DNA from: Blastococcus sp. PRF04-17
GTDB lineage: Bacteria; Actinomycetota; Actinomycetes; Mycobacteriales; Geodermatophilaceae
Direction: 5' to 3'
Assembly: GCF_023016265.1 (NCBI RefSeq)
Contig: NZ_CP095412.1
Location: 2,046,001 to 2,110,000 of the forward strand
DNA: 64,000 bases
Part shown: one piece after another, positions 1 to 8,925 of the stretch
How positions within the stretch are numbered: the stretch's first letter is position 1
Layout of the letters: the number at the start of each line of letters is the position of its first letter
Made by a program: the position numbers and the translations under genes
The notes under the pieces: generated by a model
The model's input: the letters and a program-made list of their open reading frames with translations, nothing else
What the model was told of the DNA's origin: nothing
Databases searched by the model: none

Positions 1-90
1 CGGACAGCTGCCTGAGCGCAGCTCCTCCGGGCGCTTGACCCGGGTGGCCGGTGATTGCCGGGCGCCGCCCGCGTCGGCACCGTGGCGGCC

Positions 91-387
91 ATGAGCACCC
101 GGGCACCTGCCGTGTTCTACCTGGTCTGCCTCAAGCTGTTGCTGTCGGAGGAAAGCCGACCGCGGCCGTGGCAACGCGTCCCATCCAGCCACCCGCGAGG
201 TGGCCGCACCACGCACTGGGTGGAATCCGAAGGGCTGTACTACGGCGAGGTCCTCGGCAACCGGTCGTCGGACTGGCTGATGGTCACCAACGTGCTCACC
301 TACGCCGACTGCGATGTCCGCCGGGTCAGCCCGCCGCCGACCTGCCCGGCTGCCGCGACCCCCGACCGGCTAAGCGCGCCCTCATGA
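91..387 (+). CDS. Hypothetical small protein, first gene of a four-gene coupled cluster
   Basis: A 98-residue product from the ATG at 91; a TTG at 55 in the same frame would add 12 residues, and no strong ribosome binding site decides between them. The stop overlaps the next start as ATGA (384-387). The N-terminal third is hydrophobic (AVFYLVCLKLLL); the middle has the stretch WVESEGLYYGEVLGNRSSDW. I recognise no family. The strict ATGA coupling of four genes in a row suggests one functional unit, and the setting suggests mobile or accessory DNA. Confidence 0.5.
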   Translation: MSTRAPAVFYLVCLKLLLSEESRPRPWQRVPSSHPRGGRTTHWVESEGLYYGEVLGNRSSDWLMVTNVLTYADCDVRRVSPPPTCPAAATPDRLSAPS

Positions 388-554
388 CCGAACTCGACCA
401 TCGCCTGCAGGAACTACGCACGGCGCTGCTCACGCACACCGACATGACCCCGGCGGCCGCGCGACTGTTCGCCGAGATGTGCCGCAACGACCGGCGGTTG
501 CACGGCGATGACCTCGTGACCGCCGCCGAGACGGCGAAGGCGGCTGCCGCATGA
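384..554 (+). CDS. Hypothetical 56-residue protein
   Basis: Starts MTELDHRLQELRTALL and is predicted largely helical, with two short amphipathic helices. Its ATG overlaps the stop of the gene before it and its own stop overlaps the next ATG (551-554). It was placed by this double overlap rather than by homology. The longer frame reaching back to 51 is a shadow of the preceding gene. No function can be assigned. Confidence 0.5.
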   Translation: MTELDHRLQELRTALLTHTDMTPAAARLFAEMCRNDRRLHGDDLVTAAETAKAAAA

Positions 555-853
555 GCCCTCGAGACCTCCACGGGTGGCTGCGCCAGATCAACGGCGATGT
601 GGGCCGGCGCCCCCGCTCGTCGCGCACCGGCGGCGCCGAAAAGCACCCCGGCTCGGCCGCGACCGGGTGCCTCCGCAGCGTCCAGGCGCGCCACGGGCTC
701 ACTGCGCTGCCGGTCCGCCCCGAAGCTCCGGTGCTTCACCGCCCCCGGCGGCGGCGTTCCGTGCGCGCCGCCGATGGCCCCCAGCAGAACCTGTGCCACC
801 GCTGCGGCCGGGTCCGGTCGGCCGACCCCGCCGCCGGCCGGGCGGTCCGATGA
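551..853 (+). CDS. Hypothetical basic protein with a CxxC pair
   Basis: A 100-residue Arg-rich product starting MSPRDLHGWLRQINGD, with a single CxxC (LCHRCGRV) near the C-terminus that could hold a metal or simply be structural. Start and stop both overlap their neighbours by four bases. No known family recognised. It could be a small DNA- or RNA-binding protein given its charge, but that is only a guess. Confidence 0.45.
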   Translation: MSPRDLHGWLRQINGDVGRRPRSSRTGGAEKHPGSAATGCLRSVQARHGLTALPVRPEAPVLHRPRRRRSVRAADGPQQNLCHRCGRVRSADPAAGRAVR

Positions 854-1398
854 CCACTCGCGGACTGCGGTGGCGGCGGATGAATGTCGGCTGGGCGTCC
901 TACGCGGCGGAGTGGCCCGGGCCGCTCGGCCAGGACGGTGCGGTGGTGGTCGTGGGTCGCCCACACGGGCTCCGCGGGCGCTGCCCGGTCTGCGGTCGGC
1001 GCGGGCGGCTGTGGCAGGCGGCGCTCGCGTTGCCCCAGCCGTTCCCTGGCGCCCTGGATGCCATCGTCGGCGGCTGCAGCCGGGACCATGCCGTTCGCGC
1101 GCTGCCCGCCGACTGGTCGGATGTGGCCGCCGTGTTCACCCGGCTCACCGATGCCCTCCGCGCGGACGACGAACCCACTTTCTGGCACGAGAAGCTCGCC
1201 ACCAGGCGCGCCCGGCAGGCCGAGCAGGCCCGATTGCTCTCCCGCCTCGATCCCACAGCGCGCCGCCTCGCGCTCGAGTTGCTGCGAAGCGATGAACTGC
1301 TCGACGTCGCCCAGATCGAGGCGGTGGCGTCCGCAGTGCTTGCCGAGCCGCCCGGTCAGCACATCGGCGGCCAACCGGGGCCGGGGGCGCCGAGCTAA
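850..1398 (+). CDS. Hypothetical protein with a CxxC motif, last gene of the cluster
   Basis: A 182-residue product from the ATG at 850. It has one CxxC (GRCPVCGRRGRLW) near residue 50 and an Ala/Leu/Arg-rich helical C-terminal half. The CPVCGR pattern resembles half of a zinc ribbon, but no second pair is visible, so metal binding is uncertain. A strong hairpin follows the stop (1439-1467). Not recognised as any known family; the four-gene cluster runs convergently toward the Wadjet operon. Confidence 0.5.
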   Translation: MTTRGLRWRRMNVGWASYAAEWPGPLGQDGAVVVVGRPHGLRGRCPVCGRRGRLWQAALALPQPFPGALDAIVGGCSRDHAVRALPADWSDVAAVFTRLTDALRADDEPTFWHEKLATRRARQAEQARLLSRLDPTARRLALELLRSDELLDVAQIEAVASAVLAEPPGQHIGGQPGPGAPS

Positions 1399-1438
1399 TC
1401 GGCAGATGACCTGGGACCGCCTAGGCCAAGTGAGCTCT

Positions 1439-1467
1439 CCCCCGGCCGGGAAACCCTCGGCCGGGGG
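1439..1467. terminator. Bidirectional terminator between convergent gene clusters
   Basis: A perfect 10-bp inverted repeat (1439-1448 and 1458-1467) with a 9-nt loop lies between the plus-strand cluster ending at 1398 and the minus-strand gene ending at 1488. It lacks a clear T run, which is usual in this kind of genome. Confidence 0.7.
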
Positions 1468-1487
1468 TCGCGCATCGGTGAGGCGGT

Positions 1488-1886
1488 TCAGGTCAGAGCG
1501 TCGGCGCGGGTGCGCAGTGCGGCGGCGTCGATCCAAGTGTCGACGTCGGGGTCGAGCCACGGGCCGTCGGCGTCGGTGGGGATGCTCCGGTAGAGGGCCG
1601 AGATGGCCCAGTCGCCGTCGTCGGCCAGCAGGTCATCCGGCAGCTGGGACAGGATGTAGCTGTCTGTGTCCACCCTCCCGTCCTCGTCGCGGGTCAGCAC
1701 CGTCACCGGGTGCAGGTGCGGGTAGGTGGCCTCCCCCGATGTGAAGCACTTGTCGTCTCCGCAGCGCTGGAAGCCGATCGCCCAGAGCTCATCGATTCCC
1801 GCGCAGTCGCGCACGCCTTCCGCGAACTCGTCGAGCCGGGTGTCCAGCGCGGCCGTGCGGGCGTCGGCGGTGTGGCCGCCGCTCAC
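1488..1886 (-). CDS. Hypothetical acidic protein behind the Wadjet operon
   Basis: A 132-residue acidic product from GTG at 1886, whose start overlaps the stop of the gene before it as GTGA. It ends with the motif DTWIDAAALRTRADALT, which resembles EVWLDAVALRIRVF near the end of the preceding small gene, so the two may share a short domain. The frame stays open far upstream, but those upstream residues are Arg-rich shadow of jetD. No family recognised. It lies on the strand of jetABCD and immediately behind it, so it may be co-transcribed. Confidence 0.55.
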   Translation of the reverse strand: MSGGHTADARTAALDTRLDEFAEGVRDCAGIDELWAIGFQRCGDDKCFTSGEATYPHLHPVTVLTRDEDGRVDTDSYILSQLPDDLLADDGDWAISALYRSIPTDADGPWLDPDVDTWIDAAALRTRADALT

Positions 1887-2086
1887 CGGAGCGTCGACGA
1901 GCGGGGGAGCAGCGGGAAGACGCGGATCCGCAGTGCGACGGCGTCGAGCCACACCTCGCCGTCCTCGGCCTCGAACCCGGCCGGCGGGGTGGTGCGGTAC
2001 GGGGTCTCGACCTGCCAGCCGCGGCTGTCGGGGTGGCGCCCCTCGTGGTCCTCCTCGAGGTCGGCTACCCGGATCGCGCCGGGCAC
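1883..2086 (-). CDS. Hypothetical small protein directly after jetD
   Basis: A 67-residue product. The reading frame is the same as that of jetD and follows its TAG stop (2129-2131); the first usable start is GTG at 2086. It contains GEVWLDAVALRIRVF. The last bases overlap the next gene as GTGA, so translation is coupled. Since it is in frame with jetD it could instead be an extension of JetD lost through a stop mutation, but JetD without it already has the normal family length. Confidence 0.45.
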   Translation of the reverse strand: MPGAIRVADLEEDHEGRHPDSRGWQVETPYRTTPPAGFEAEDGEVWLDAVALRIRVFPLLPRSSTLR

Positions 2087-2128
2087 GGCAGAGCCCTCGG
2101 TGAGAACGAGGCTGCCGTCGGCGGGGTC

Positions 2129-3397
2129 CTACGCCGACGGATGGCCGAGAGCCAGGTCGTCCAGCAGCTTGTCGAGGAGCGCCTCCTCGTAGGCCGGCGC
2201 ACCGGTCGTGGTGATGACCTCGGCGAGTGCGGGATCCCAGGGGGTGTCGGCCGCTGCGGCCAGGACACGCCCCGTGTCGTCCGGCGTGGGGTCGGAGGCC
2301 ATGTAGTCGGCCGCGCTCATCCGCCAGGGCACGGCCTGCGGACAGGCCGCCAGTATCGCCCGCACGTGAGCGAGGCCGGCCGCGTCGAAGTCGGCACGCA
2401 CCGCGACGCGCCAACCGGTGGCGGGCAGCGCGGCGATGGTGACGATCTCTCGCGCCGAAGGCGTGCCGGAGGTGCCAAGCAGCCGGACCTGAGCGCCACC
2501 GGCGGCGAGGCCGGCTGCGGCGGCGACGACCGATGGGTTCTCTGTGACGAACACCCAGGCCCCGGGCTGAGGGGGCGCGGGCCAGATGCAGCGGTCGAGT
2601 TCGCGTGGCGGGACGGTGACCACGGCGTCGGCCGGCAGGGTCCATCCGGCCGGATGGATGCCGAGTGCGTGCAGACCGCCGGTGAGGTCGTCGCAGTCGA
2701 CGCCGAGGACATCCCATGCGGCGCGGGCCCGCACCCCGGAGAGGCCTGCGAGTGCGAGCACCAGCCCGGCCAGCGTGCGGCCCTCATCAAGGGCATGCGG
2801 ACGGGTGGGCACCAGGGTGCGCCGGTCGGAGCGCTGCCCGTCGGGGGGCAACGCCGCAAGGACCGCCGTCGCCTGGGCCACCAGGCCGAAGGGGTCGGGC
2901 TGGCCGGCGAGGCGGGCGGCCCAACCGGTCGTGCGCAGGCGCTCCCAGGCGGCAGCCGGGTCGACGCGGTTGCGGACGTGCCCCGGCAGACCGGCCAGGC
3001 GCTGCTCGAGGTTCTCTCGGACGGTGACGAGTAGCTGGTTGCGGGCACGTTTCTCCGTGGCTCTGACCGCCAGCCGGCGGCCGACCGCGTGCGCGGCGAC
3101 CGCGCCCGGAGTCAGCCGGGGTCCACGTACCCGCAGCCGGGTGGTAAGCGCGGCCATGTCGACCGTGCGCCGCTGCCCGGCTCGCAGCCGGGCGCCCCCG
3201 AGCAGGCCTACAGCCGCCGCGCGGGAGTTCGGCGCGAGCGGGGTGGCCACCTGCAGTCGCCCGGTGGCGAGGTCGGCGTCCCCACGTCGGTCGGCGGCCG
3301 CGGCGACCGCCGTCCACAGCCAGTGCAGCTCGTCGATGAGCAGTGGGCCGAGCTCGGCACCGTTGCAGCGGTCGGCGCAGAATCGGCAACCGGTCAC
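2129..3397 (-). CDS. jetD: Wadjet type II protein JetD (TIGR02679-like, Toprim nuclease subunit)
   Basis: A 422-residue protein. GTG at 3397 overlaps the jetC stop (GTGA), which fixes the start. The C-terminal part matches the DUF2399 Toprim-like domain: a glutamate in WVFVTENPS (about E286) and the acidic pair in VRADFDAAG (about D336, D338) form the expected E...DxD metal site. The N-terminal part is the wHTH/arm region of DUF3323 and begins with a Cys-rich stretch GCRFCADRC. In characterised Wadjet systems JetD is the nuclease that cuts plasmid DNA after the SMC-like complex has extruded it. The gene is intact, with no shift visible. Confidence 0.9.
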   Translation of the reverse strand: MTGCRFCADRCNGAELGPLLIDELHWLWTAVAAAADRRGDADLATGRLQVATPLAPNSRAAAVGLLGGARLRAGQRRTVDMAALTTRLRVRGPRLTPGAVAAHAVGRRLAVRATEKRARNQLLVTVRENLEQRLAGLPGHVRNRVDPAAAWERLRTTGWAARLAGQPDPFGLVAQATAVLAALPPDGQRSDRRTLVPTRPHALDEGRTLAGLVLALAGLSGVRARAAWDVLGVDCDDLTGGLHALGIHPAGWTLPADAVVTVPPRELDRCIWPAPPQPGAWVFVTENPSVVAAAAGLAAGGAQVRLLGTSGTPSAREIVTIAALPATGWRVAVRADFDAAGLAHVRAILAACPQAVPWRMSAADYMASDPTPDDTGRVLAAAADTPWDPALAEVITTTGAPAYEEALLDKLLDDLALGHPSA

Positions 3398-6300
3398 GAC
3401 ACCGGCTCGCCGGTCGGGTCGCCGTCGAGATCGAACAAGCCGCGGATCCACATCGGGTCCGCGACGACGGTGCCGTCCGAGCCAGCCTCCAGGTCCCAGG
3501 CGTCGATGCCGTCCCACGCGCCGGGCGCGCCGTCCCACAGGTAGCTCGTGCACAGCAGGTCCAGGTCCAGCTCGGCGATGAACCGGGCCAGCCCCTCACG
3601 CCCCCGCTCGTCGACCTCGACGGGAACCTCGTCGAGCGCGGCCAGCCGGAGCCCAGTCGGTCCGAGGCTGTCGTAGAACGCGGCGACGGCGGCGAGCATG
3701 GGGGCGAGGACGACAAGTCGCCGCTCCCCTCCGGACAGCGGGGTCCTCGCCGACCAGCGGCCGGTCGTGCCGTCCGGGCGGGTGACCACGTAGTGCACGT
3801 CAACCCAGCTGCGGATGTCGACGGCGACGGCGACCTGTTCGGCCATCGTCTCCGCGTCCGCGGCGGCGATCAGTTGCTGAAGGGCGTGGCCCACTTCCGC
3901 CTTCTGCTCCGGAGAGCGGTCGGCGTCGCTGACCCGGCAGGCCAACTCGTACACCGTCCGCTCGGCCGGGGAGAGATCGTCGCGCAGTCGGACCTCAACC
4001 CGCACGCCGACGCCGGAGGAGGCGGCGGCCGAGCGCATCTTGCGGTTGACGTCGCCGACCCAGTCGTGCAGACCTGTCCAAGCGTGCCCGATCGCGCCGG
4101 GCAGCCGACCGATGACGAACTTCTGCAGCGTGACCTCGTCGGCGGCGGCCAGCGCCTTTTGGGCTTCGACCTTTAGCTGCTCGGCGCGGCGCGCAGCCGT
4201 GGGCGGCGTGTACGGGACGTCGTCGTGGGTGAGGAGGTATGTCTCCAGCGTGTCGCCCTGGCCGTAGCTTTCGGCCGGGTCGAGCGTCCAGGTGCCGGCC
4301 AGCCGGGCCCGGGCCTCGTCGTAGCGCTCTCGGAGCAGCTTGCGGCCGGAGCGGCGCCGGCCGGCCAGCCTGTCGGCAACCGTGGCCAGCAGCTCGTCGT
4401 CACTGGCCAGGCCTGCGGGCACGGAGTCGTCGCCGAACAGGATGTCCCCGACGCCAGGCGCGGCGAGCAGCGCCAACATCTCCCCCGGCGGGCATCGGCG
4501 GTCGGCTGGGCCGCACGCTCGGCCTTCTGGGCGGCCGCGAGCCGCTCCTCGAGCTTGGCGACCGACGCGCTGGCCACCTCGGCTCGCTCGCGCGCCGGAC
4601 CCGTCCGAGCCTCCAGCCTGTCGCGCTCGGCGCAGGCGGCGGTGTGCTCGGCAACGGCCTCCCTGGCAGCTCGACCGGCGTTCGCGCGGAGACGTGAGAT
4701 CTTCTCCTCGGTGCCCGCCGCCACGTCGTGCGCGCGTTGGGCGGCCGCGCGCACCCTCGGCAGCGTCCCGTTCAGGGCGTCCAGCCGTGCCACATCAGCG
4801 AGCAACCGGACGAGTCGTGCGCGCAGCCGGCCACCGAGGCCGTCCGCCGCCTTCTGCAACTCTTCGGCCGCCCGGGCGGCGTCAGCCTGGATGCTGGCGA
4901 GCGCGTCGAGGTTGGCCGGCAGCGACCGGACTCGAGTGCGCTCAGCCCAATCGTGGCGCTGGGCGTTGGCCTGCTCCTCCGCACGCAGCGCCGCCGCGCG
5001 GGTGGCGACGGCGAGGTCGCGCTGCTCCGCAGCGGCGCGTGCGGCCTCGGCCCGTCCGGCCTCCGCTGCGCGAGCAGCCGGGTCGGCGGGAAAGAGCGAG
5101 CGTGTTCGGCCACGTCACGGCGTCGGCGCTGCAGCCGCTCGGCGGCAGTACGCAGGCCTTCAGCGGCAGCCTCCAAGGCGGCGGCCTCCTCCTCCAGCGC
5201 CTGGGCACGGGCGAGCGCGGCGGCACGTCGCTGTGCCGCCCCCACGAACTGGGCCGAGGGCAGTTGCTCTGGGTCGTCAACGCCGGGGGCGCGCCCGAAC
5301 AGTGGCCCAGCACGGAACGTGCCGTCTGTGCCGATCACCAACCCCGTCGGACCGTCCGTGGCGGCAGCGCTGGGCGCCAGCGCCACACGCTCGAGGACGC
5401 CTACCGCGACGTCGGCAAGTGGATGGGTGTCGTCGACGGCGAGCACTGCGGCGAGGTTGGCGAGAACCGTCGCCCCGGCGGGCCGAACCTGCCAGGCGCT
5501 CGTTGTCGCACCGTCTGCGGTCAGCGTCGCGGCCAGCAGCCCAGAGGCGGCCAGTGCCGTCTCGATCAGGTCTCTGGCCCGCTGATCGGTGAACTCCGGC
5601 GCCCAGTCCACCGCGGCAGCCAGCGCCGTGGCGTCGTCGGCACCGGTCCACCAGGCCGGGCGGGGCAGCGGAAGCAGCCGCCCGGCACGCAACGCCTCGG
5701 CGTCGGTGCGGCGCTGCCTGGCGTCGGCGGTGAGCCCCTCGGCCTCGGTGCGCAGGTCCTGCTGCCGGCGGCGGAGATCGGCGTCGGTGCGGGCGGCCCG
5801 AGCCCCCACCTGCTCGGTCCAGCCGGTGACCTCGTCGAGCACGCGGCCGGGTTCTGCGGCGCGCAGGTCGGCGACGTCGTCCGCGGATGGCAGCACGAAC
5901 TCCTCCTCGCCCTCAGCGCTCGTGACGTGCGCGGTATCCCTGTCGACCAAGGCGACGCTGGCAGTGCCGATGTCGGGCTCGTAGAGGCCGTCAGGGGCGA
6001 CCGGCCAGACCGCGACTCGGTCGAGCAGCTCCTCGGCGGCGCCACGGGCGGCGGCGTGTGCCTTCGTGGACGCCTGAGAGGCGGCGTCGGCCTTGTCCTC
6101 GGCGGTCATGGCGGCGGCGTGCGCCGTTGCGGCCGCGTCCTCGGCCGGCCGTACGGTGCGCGCGAAATCCGTGATCGCTAGCTGGGCGTCGGCGGCGCGG
6201 GCCTCGTGGGTGCGACCGAGCTCGCTCCACCGCTGGGCACGGGCGGTCAGCCGGTCGGGGTCCGCGTCGACCGTGAGCAACGGCCCGGGGTCGGCGCCGG

Positions 6301-7624
6301 CCGTGCCGACCGTGAGCACAGCTCGCGGCCTGGTCGACCAAGTCGCCAGCGGGTCATCGTCGGCCGCTGCGGAGTCCGCCGCAACTGCTGTCCGGACCCG
6401 CTCGTCGAGCTCGCCGGCCAGCTCCTCGGCATGGCCTGTCAGCGAGACCGTGGTGTCGCGGACCGTAGCGACGGCACCGGTCAGCTGTTCCAACGTGGTC
6501 CTGGCCTGGGCCTGCTCGGCGGTCAGCTGACCCTCCAGCGCCGTCAGCGCGCCGGCGGCCTTGTAGGCATCGCCCTGCTCGATCGCCTCGATCTGGGCGC
6601 GCAGCGTCCCGAGCCGGGTGCCGAGATCAGCCTCGGCCGTCCGCGCCCTCTCGGCCTCGGCGGTCGCGGCCTGCATCTCGCCGGTCAACCGGCGGGTCTG
6701 CGCCGCCGCGCGGCCCACCTCGGCCGCCGACTCGCTCGCGACCTCGTGCGCGGCGGCGACGACCTCGGTGACGTGTCCGGCCCAGGTGGCGGCGAACTCG
6801 GCGAGGACGTCGGCGGCGGCGCTGTCGCGGGCAAAAGCCTCGCGGGTGGCGGCGGACTCGGCGAGCGCGTCGGCGGTCGCGGTGACGACGTCGTCAGCGA
6901 CACCGGGCAGCGCCTCCCGCAGCGCCTCGGCGGCCTGGGGTGCGGTCAGGTCGCCGAGCAGTGACGGGTTGCGCACCACCCGGATTCGGTCGGCGAGATC
7001 GCGAAGCTGCCCCGGCTCGGCACCCCACACGCGCGCAGCCAGGTTCGTGACGTAGTCCTCCTCGGCATCCTCGCCGTCGAACACCTGGCCGCCGGCGGCG
7101 GTGACGTGGTCAGTGAACTGTTCGATGGGCAGCGCCGCCCGATCGGGTCCATGCAACCGCAGGTCGGTAAGAGGCTCGCCAGGCACAGTGAAAGGCACGA
7201 CCTTCACCGCCGGAGAGGCCCCCTCCGAGTACTGGAGTCGCACCCCGAAGCTCTGCCGCCCCTCGCTGCCCGGGCCGGCAAAGGTCAGCCAGAGGTAGCC
7301 GTAGCGGCGGCGGCTGGTAGCGCCCTCCTTCATCAACGAGCGCAGGGTGGTGGTGCGGGCCTTGCCGGCATTCAGCCGCTGGGCGTTGAGGTCGAGCAAG
7401 TACGGCCACAGCGCCTCGAGCGCAGTGGTCTTGCCGGTGCCGTTCGGACCGCGCAGCAGCAACCGTCCGGACTCGGCGTTCAGCGGCAGATCGCCGTAGC
7501 GCCACACGTTCGACAGTCCGGCGCCGACCAGCCGCCACCGGCCGCCGAAGCGTTCGGCGTGCCCGACCGGAGGCGCCATCACCTCCTCGTCGGTGAACAG
7601 CGGTGTGGGTTCGGGTGCAGTCAT
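3394..7624 (-). CDS. jetC: Wadjet type II protein JetC (TIGR02680-like SMC ATPase), split by two single-base deletions
   Basis: Start ATG at 7624, five bases after the jetB stop. The N-terminus carries the Walker A GPNGTGKTT (residues 59-67). A long Ala/Glu/Arg coiled coil follows, then the C-terminal head with the signature LSGGERRLVVLAPM and the Walker B-like LRLAALDEVPVEVDERGR. The frame breaks twice: near 5088-5090 (GGG, one base short) and near 4482-4486 (CCCCC, one base short). Restoring one base at each gives a continuous protein of about 1410 residues, close to the family length near 1350. JetC is the loop-extruding motor. Because the same kind of homopolymer indel occurs in many other genes here, sequencing error is likelier than real inactivation. 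Confidence 0.88.
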
Positions 7625-7629
7625 CGTGG

Positions 7630-8925
7630 TCAGTGCTCCGGGGTCTGGGAGATCGGCTCGTCGAACACCAACGTCTGGTTCAGGGGAGCCGCGGGCTGTG
7701 TCCGGCGCGGCGGGGCGGCCAGCGAGGCCCAACGGCCGAGGGCTGGGGAAAACCACCAACTGCGCGCGGTCAGGCCGCCCTCCGCGTCCGGCGTGGGATC
7801 GTCGACACGCAGCAGGCCCAGGCCGGTGAGAAGGTCACGAACCTTGCCGGCCAGTCCGGTGGGGTTGTCCACGTCCTCGCCAGCCCAGCCGCCGCGGCCG
7901 GCACCGAACAGCTGCCCCCATTCGGTCAGCCGGGAGATCACGGTCTCCTCGGAGACGGCTCGCCAGCCGGGGACGGCAGGATCGCGGTCACCGTCGACGG
8001 CGGCGGCGTCGCAAAGCAGCAGGGCGGCGTGCCCGACGGTTCCGGGAGTCGGGAAGGGAAGCGGGCCGAGCTCGCGCGGATAGCGGAACGCGTCCGTGGG
8101 AACCACAAACGCCGCGCCTTCCGTACGGCGCTCCACGTGCAGCCCGAACGCGGCGGCCAACGGGGCGCCGTCGTCCCCACGGACGCGCCGGGACAGCCAA
8201 TCGGCCTCAGCAACATCAAGGTCGGCGGCATACACGACGGTGTCGTCAACCAGTCGCCGTCGCATTCGCCGCGCCGGGTCCGGCTCCCTCTCGACACGGG
8301 CCAGCCACCCAGCCGGGTCATCGGCGGGGTCCCCTTCGGCGAAGTTCGCGATGACGTGCAGCAGCCTGGTGTGGTGCACGCCCAGCAGCACCCGGGCCTG
8401 CTCGTCGGCAACGAATCCGTCGACGTCACCATCCACCTGTTCGATGACACCCCGCTCGTCCAGCATCCGTAGCGCCGCAGCGATCGCCCGGCGTTCGGCG
8501 ATGTCGTGCATGACCGGCAACCCGGCCTCGGCCGCGGCAGCCCGGGCGGCGGTGACCAGGGAGGCGAGTGCGACCCGCGGAGCCATCGCCTCGGCGGCTG
8601 CCACCAGCAGAAAGAACCACGTGCAGGTCGCCGACGGAGGCGCCGTGGCAGCCCATGCTTCGCGGCGGACCGGCGAGGACTTGCGCAGCCGGATGAGGTC
8701 CCGTTCGACGACGAGCACCCAGCCGAGCCGGTTGAGAGCGTCACGGACCGCATCCAGATTCCGGCGGATGGCCGCGATGGCCTCGTCGTCGCGGCCGGGC
8801 AACAGCCAGGGCCTCGCGGCGAGAGCGCGGAGCGCCGCGCTGACCTCCGCATCGACCTCGACCGACCAGGCCTTTCGGCCGCGCACCGCCGACGAGGGCT
8901 GGGGTGCCTCGAAGTCGTCCCTCAT
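7630..8925 (-). CDS. jetB: Wadjet type II protein JetB (DUF2398, kite-like subunit)
   Basis: A 431-residue protein matching the DUF2398/TIGR02678 family in length and position. Its ATG overlaps the jetA stop (8922-8925). It starts MRDDFEAPQPSS; winged-helix segments such as ALRMLDERGVIEQVDGD occur in the middle. In Wadjet, JetB is the KITE-type subunit that binds the kleisin JetA and the JetC heads. It is intact. The spacing to jetC is five bases, so the operon is tightly coupled. Confidence 0.9.
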   Translation of the reverse strand: MRDDFEAPQPSSAVRGRKAWSVEVDAEVSAALRALAARPWLLPGRDDEAIAAIRRNLDAVRDALNRLGWVLVVERDLIRLRKSSPVRREAWAATAPPSATCTWFFLLVAAAEAMAPRVALASLVTAARAAAAEAGLPVMHDIAERRAIAAALRMLDERGVIEQVDGDVDGFVADEQARVLLGVHHTRLLHVIANFAEGDPADDPAGWLARVEREPDPARRMRRRLVDDTVVYAADLDVAEADWLSRRVRGDDGAPLAAAFGLHVERRTEGAAFVVPTDAFRYPRELGPLPFPTPGTVGHAALLLCDAAAVDGDRDPAVPGWRAVSEETVISRLTEWGQLFGAGRGGWAGEDVDNPTGLAGKVRDLLTGLGLLRVDDPTPDAEGGLTARSWWFSPALGRWASLAAPPRRTQPAAPLNQTLVFDEPISQTPEH

